Shown here in pieces: positions 60,742 to 64,000 of a DNA stretch of 64,000 bases. The notes under the pieces are model-generated. The model was not told the DNA's origin and did not search any database. It worked only from the letters and a program-made list of their open reading frames with translations. A program made the translations under genes and the position numbers. The DNA lies in assembly GCA_910583765.1 (NCBI GenBank), contig CAJTYS010000015.1, forward strand, positions 15,100 to 79,099. Reading direction: 5' to 3'. This DNA is from an uncultured Eubacteriales bacterium. Lineage in GTDB: Bacteria > Bacillota > Clostridia > Peptostreptococcales > Anaerovoracaceae. Every line of letters begins with the position of its first letter. The first letter of the stretch is position 1.

Positions 60742-60803
60742 CCCTGATCTCATCACCACGAGGGCAAAACAGCGATAAGCGAAAACGCGAACAGGAGGAC
60801 GAC

Positions 60804-61196
60804 ATGAACACGCACATGATTTTAGGAACCGTCATCAAAAAGCCACGGATCATCAAAGCGGAAAACAAAAATCCTTTCGCCATCATGGAGCTGGCGGAGG
60901 AGACGAATTTCAATGAGGATCGAGAAACAAAATGGAGGATCCTAAAGTATGGGGAACCGAAACAGCTGGAAAGATTCGCGGAAACCATGAGCCAAGGCGA
61001 TGCGGTGTTGGTGCAAGGAACCGGTTTTTTCAACAGGGCCGGATACTATAACGTCATCGCCCAGGAAATTTGGTCACTGGAGACGAAGCCGGAACAAAAG
61101 ACGGACAGGCCTGAAACTCGGCTTCCCGAAGAAGTCAGCGACTTGTGCCGTTTTTTAGATGAGGAAATGTTCAAGGAGGGCGAAAATGAAGCATGA
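60804..61196 (+). CDS. SSB-like (OB-fold) protein
   Basis: 130 residues from ATG 60804 (ACAGGAGGACGAC upstream). 'HMILGTVIKKPRIIKAENKNPFAIMELAEE', 'WRILKYGEPKQLERFAETMSQGDAVLVQGTGFFN' has the strand pattern of a single-stranded-DNA-binding OB fold, though short and diverged. It would fit protection of transferred single strands. Its stop overlaps the following frame by four bases. Confidence 0.65.
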   Translation: MNTHMILGTVIKKPRIIKAENKNPFAIMELAEETNFNEDRETKWRILKYGEPKQLERFAETMSQGDAVLVQGTGFFNRAGYYNVIAQEIWSLETKPEQKTDRPETRLPEEVSDLCRFLDEEMFKEGENEA

Positions 61197-61534
61197 AAAA
61201 ACCAAGTACCTTAAGCGGTAAGGGGTTCCAGGGGCATCCTCTGGCAAGTGGCGTTTCGCGTGCGCGCACAAAATGCGTAACTTGCGGAGAGACCCGTCGA
61301 CAAAAAGAAAGCCCTTTGGCAGGAGACGACCTCAAAAGACCGTCATTGACAGTCAAAAGACCCAAATCCAAGCGGCAAGAAACGCCAAGTCACGTCTTTG
61401 GCGGCAAAAGACAGGAAAGCGGCGGAAAAAAGCCGCGAAATCAAAGGTTGATTCAAAAAATTGCGAGGCAAAAATACGCCAGACGGCGGGAGAGCCGAGC
61501 GGATAGAAAACACAAAGCGGAAAGGAGACGAATC
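61193..61534 (+). other. Open frame of basic composition over the candidate oriT
   Basis: 114 codons, very rich in Lys, Arg and Gln, in frame with mobC and overlapping the SSB-like stop (ATGA). The bases contain repeated CAAAAGAC and AAGCGGC words and the inverted repeat at 61244-61285. It has no convincing domain and may be open only by chance or composition. It is kept as a region rather than a gene. Confidence 0.4.
61244..61285 (+). other. Candidate origin of transfer (oriT)
   Basis: Imperfect inverted repeat GCAAGT-GGCG-TTT (61244-61256) and AAATGCGTAACTTGC (61271-61285) around a GC-rich loop, about 250 bp upstream of mobC and the relaxase, followed by GGAGAGACCCG. Position and shape fit a relaxase recognition hairpin; the nic site is not known. 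Confidence 0.45.
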
Positions 61535-61885
61535 ATGACCAAAAAAACCATGGACCTGCACGCGCGGGTCACGCCGGAGGTCCGCGACCACTTAAAACAA
61601 CAGGCAGAGGCAGTGGGAAAAAGCATGTCCGAACATTTAAGGGATCTGATCCTGACCCAGGACGTGCGGACCAATCCCTTCGTAAGAAAAGAGTTGGCCG
61701 CGCTGCGCCATGAGATCAACAAAATCGGCGTGAACGTCAACCAGATCGTGAAAAACAACAACAGCGGCCTTTACCGAGAAGCGGACAAAAAGAGGCTGGA
61801 AGAAAACATGGAAGCCATCCTGGAACGCCTGGAATCCTTTCAGGAAGAGCTGGGAAGCCAGGAAGCGAAGCGGTGGGGACGTTAA
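61535..61885 (+). CDS. mobC: MobC-type mobilization protein
   Basis: 116 residues from ATG 61535 (AAAGGAGACGAATC upstream). An N-terminal ribbon-helix-helix ('MDLHARVTPEVRDHLKQQAEAVGKSMSEHLRDLIL') and the family motif 'ALRHEINKIGVNVNQIVKNNNSG' identify MobC accessory proteins, which help the relaxase to open oriT. The frame overlaps the relaxase start by 13 bases. Confidence 0.88.
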   Translation: MTKKTMDLHARVTPEVRDHLKQQAEAVGKSMSEHLRDLILTQDVRTNPFVRKELAALRHEINKIGVNVNQIVKNNNSGLYREADKKRLEENMEAILERLESFQEELGSQEAKRWGR

Positions 61886-63129
61886 AATTAGGCCACGTCA
61901 AAACCAGGCAGCACCTGAAAGACTCCATCGCCTATGTCATGCGAGAGAGCAAGACGCAAAAGGGAAAACACGTTTTCGGAAATTCAGGCCACAGGCCGGA
62001 TTTAGTGTTAAGGACCTTCCGTGAAACAAAAGCCATTTGGGGCAAAGACTGGGGCAGGCAGGCGTACCATTACATTCTCACTTTTGCGGAAGAAGACCAA
62101 GTGGATCCCGGGCTTGCCCAAGAGATCACGGAGGCGTTCATGGCAGCGCTGTTTCCAGAAGAGGACCATGATTGGGTGGGCTGCGTTCACACTGACACGG
62201 AGCACGTCCATTCTCACATCATTTTCAATTCCGTCAACCGAAACACTGGTCGTAAATATCGTTACGAGAAAGGGGACTGGGAAAAAACCATTCAGAGAAT
62301 TGCGGACGAGATCTGCCAAAGGCATCACTTGCGGACCATCGCCTACGATTATGACGAAAGCGGAAAAGCGGTGAAAAAAGACGCAGGGGCAAAGATCGCC
62401 ACCAATCACGAGAAACACGATCAGCGAAGAAAAAGAACCGCCGATTTAGTGCGGCAAGACCTGGACCGCTATGTTTTTCAGTCCGGCAGTTTTGAAGAAC
62501 TGCTGGACTTGATGCGGGCGGACGGACACAAAGCGCGGCGAGGCGTTTCCAAAAAATACGGAGAATACGTCACCTTCACCCCGCAGGGGATGGACAGGGG
62601 CGTAAGAACCTACGCCTTGGGAGAAGCTTACACCGTGGAAAATCTGAAGCTGCGGGTCCGTGGCCCCAAAAAGGAAAGAGCGGGTGAAGGCGAAAAGGCG
62701 CGGCTGGAGCGAGCGCGGCGAATTGCGGCACTGCCCGCGGCCACCTATCGCAGGCGTTACGTGAAACTGATTTACGTGGCCAGGCGCTGGAAAAACGGAA
62801 GTCCGTTTCCTGGTTCCAGCCAATACAAGCGAGCGGTCATAGAGGCGGAAAAAGTCTTGGAAGAATACAATTTGCTGAAAAAAATGTCCTTCAAAACCAA
62901 AGGAGAAATCAAGGGTTTCCTGGAAGGAAAAGACCTTGAACTGAAAGAATGCTATCAAGGGAGGAAACGCTGCCAAGACCCCATGGAGCGGGAAGCGTTG
63001 GAACGGCGGATTCGAGAAAAAAACAAGCAGCGGCGAATCGCCAGGCGGATTCTGCGGCAAGTGGAATCCTTTGAACTGGAAGAAAGCAGGAAGGGAAAGG
63101 AAACAAAAGAACATGGAAAATCAAAATAA
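61873..63129 (+). CDS. Relaxase/mobilization nuclease (MOBP, VirD2-like)
   Basis: 418 residues from GTG 61873. Relaxase motif III is clear: 'HTDTEHVHSHIIFN' with three metal-binding His. Upstream lie 'LKDSIAYVMRE' and 'WGRQAYHYILTFAEEDQVDPGLAQEITEAF'. The C-terminal half is basic and helical. It nicks oriT and stays bound to the 5' end for transfer. The catalytic Tyr is probably Y20 ('SIAYVM') by analogy to MOBP; this is inference. Confidence 0.92.
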   Translation: MGTLKLGHVKTRQHLKDSIAYVMRESKTQKGKHVFGNSGHRPDLVLRTFRETKAIWGKDWGRQAYHYILTFAEEDQVDPGLAQEITEAFMAALFPEEDHDWVGCVHTDTEHVHSHIIFNSVNRNTGRKYRYEKGDWEKTIQRIADEICQRHHLRTIAYDYDESGKAVKKDAGAKIATNHEKHDQRRKRTADLVRQDLDRYVFQSGSFEELLDLMRADGHKARRGVSKKYGEYVTFTPQGMDRGVRTYALGEAYTVENLKLRVRGPKKERAGEGEKARLERARRIAALPAATYRRRYVKLIYVARRWKNGSPFPGSSQYKRAVIEAEKVLEEYNLLKKMSFKTKGEIKGFLEGKDLELKECYQGRKRCQDPMEREALERRIREKNKQRRIARRILRQVESFELEESRKGKETKEHGKSK

Positions 63130-63967
63130 GGAAACAAAGGGCCAGACTTATGTCGCGGCATGGGAACGAGAGCGGGGGAGCCGGCTGACCGGAAGGCAGA
63201 AGGAAGTGGTCTACCGAAGTTTCGCTTTAGGCCTCACGGAACGAGACATTGACGGCCTCCTGTTTTTAGAATCCCTTCCAGAGCAAGAATACGCCATCGG
63301 CTGCTTTCTGGACGGATTGCCCAAAGAAGTGATTCAGGAAGAAATCTTGCCTGCCAAGGATTGGAACGAAATGAAGGAAATCAAAATCAATTTCCTTGTA
63401 AAGGAGCGGCGGCCCAAACAGCAAGCGGCGCTATTGGCCTCCCAATTAAGTCAGGCCCAGCTGGAAAAAGAGCAGTTGGAACGGGAGCTGCGGCAGCTGC
63501 GGGCTTCGTGGGAAGAGCAAAAGAGAAACTTGGCGGATCAAGAGGCGGAAATCCAGCGGCGAGAAAGGGAGATCAGGGAGTTGAACGAGAATTTCACGAG
63601 GGAAAGGCTAAAGAAGCCGGAACGCCTGATAAAAGAAATCAGAACCTTTCAAAAGCCGGAGACTTTCAGGGAACGCCTGCGATATCTCTTGGGAAAAGCG
63701 GACTTAAAAGAATTGACGTGGAGCGAAACTTCGGAAGACCAAAGCCTGACCGGGAAAGTTCGGGACATTTTATGCGATCCCAAGTTTTCCATCGGCCAAT
63801 TGTTGGAATTGCAGCAGGGAATTTTGGACGGACTGAGCGCGGCGGACGTAGGCTGCCTGGCGAACCCGGACTTGAGCAGAGAAAAAATGAAGGCCACCCG
63901 CAGATTTTTAAGTCAACTGGCGGGACGCGCGTTCACGGAGACAGGGGTGGTATTAGAATATAATTAG
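63113..63967 (+). CDS. Coiled-coil protein, unknown
   Basis: 284 residues from ATG 63113 (AAGGAAA upstream; the frame is open to 63071 inside the relaxase gene). After a helical N-terminus ('LTGRQKEVVYRSFALGLTERDIDGLLFLESLPEQEYAIGCFLDGLP') a long coiled coil runs over about 115-180 ('LSQAQLEKEQLERELRQLRASWEEQKRNLADQEAEIQRREREIRELNE'). It overlaps the relaxase gene by 17 bases, so it belongs to the mobilization operon. Family not recognised. Confidence 0.7.
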   Translation: MENQNKETKGQTYVAAWERERGSRLTGRQKEVVYRSFALGLTERDIDGLLFLESLPEQEYAIGCFLDGLPKEVIQEEILPAKDWNEMKEIKINFLVKERRPKQQAALLASQLSQAQLEKEQLERELRQLRASWEEQKRNLADQEAEIQRREREIRELNENFTRERLKKPERLIKEIRTFQKPETFRERLRYLLGKADLKELTWSETSEDQSLTGKVRDILCDPKFSIGQLLELQQGILDGLSAADVGCLANPDLSREKMKATRRFLSQLAGRAFTETGVVLEYN

Positions 63968-64000
63968 TACAAGTTAGACATGGAAAATTTCCAACCAAAA

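Larger units (their letters stand above)
53520..64000. mobile_element. Left part of an integrative/mobilizable element
   Basis: From the break in the oxidoreductase gene to the right edge lie parAB, a toxin-antitoxin pair, DUF5688, class B sortase, PP-loop protein, SSB-like protein, candidate oriT, mobC and relaxase, all on the plus strand. No integrase, type IV coupling protein or transfer ATPase is within the window, so whether it is self-transmissible cannot be judged. The right end is not seen. 53570-53739 is non-coding. Confidence 0.75.

Noticed and set aside
60696..60803. N-terminal extension of the SSB-like protein
   Set aside because: Overlaps the PP-loop gene and lacks a ribosome site; ATG 60804 follows AGGAGG.

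Overview
The window looks like a chromosomal segment of an anaerobic, Gram-positive, low-to-moderate GC Firmicute of the class Clostridia. Supporting signs are strong Shine-Dalgarno sites (AGGAGG) before most genes, a Trp T-box leader, a short glycolytic operon (gap-pgk-tpiA-eno) followed by secG, a K+-dependent-type membrane pyrophosphatase, DUF4367 anti-sigma-like proteins, a PyrK-like flavoprotein and a Firmicute-type integrative or mobilizable element. A family-level placement cannot be made safely from sequence alone. No rRNA, tRNA or CRISPR array was seen.

Layout. 1-2.2 kb: the end of an amidohydrolase and a tail-anchored unknown protein. 2.4-3.8 kb (minus): an NfeD/SPFH membrane pair. 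3.9-7.8 kb (minus): aconitase, isocitrate dehydrogenase and an FCD-type GntR regulator, the oxidative route from citrate to 2-oxoglutarate, with a good promoter and operator at 7.9 kb. 8-10.1 kb: DUF5685, J-domain and membrane proteins. 10.3-13.6 kb (minus): dihydropyrimidinase and an NCS1 permease, a pyrimidine or hydantoin salvage module. 13.9-16.5 kb: endonuclease III, a nuclease-like gene amid three unusual inverted repeats, and a SEC-C protein behind homoserine dehydrogenase. 17.6-20 kb: trmL, a 92-bp repeat array, then rpoN. 20.2-27 kb: glycolysis operon, secG, hppA. 27-33.7 kb: CDF transporter, AAA/DUF1703 protein, mtnA, scpAB, MATE exporter. 33.9-37.5 kb: membrane-anchored proteins and a sigma/DUF4367 pair. 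37.7-47 kb: two more AAA-type ATPases, a D,D-carboxypeptidase, a PyrK-like protein, T-box/TrpB2, a zinc-ribbon protein and lipoate ligase. 47-51 kb: amidohydrolase, LuxR-type regulator and MFS transporter, which share a putative operator.

From about 51.2 kb the DNA becomes accessory: an AlbA_2/Schlafen-type gene bracketed by direct repeats, a truncated group II intron, and an FAD oxidoreductase cut off after about 153 codons. Directly behind that break starts a mobile element that runs past the right edge: parA-parB, a RelB/ParE toxin-antitoxin pair inserted between parB and a decayed second parB copy, DUF5688, a class B sortase fused to an AbiEi-like domain, a PAPS-reductase-like PP-loop protein, an SSB-like protein, a candidate oriT, MobC, a MOBP-type relaxase and a coiled-coil protein.

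The most unusual signals are the alternating, covarying repeat array before rpoN, the three inverted repeats with an invariant 16-bp spacer around the nuclease-like gene, the sortase/AbiEi chimera, and the duplicated parB remnant around the toxin-antitoxin cassette.
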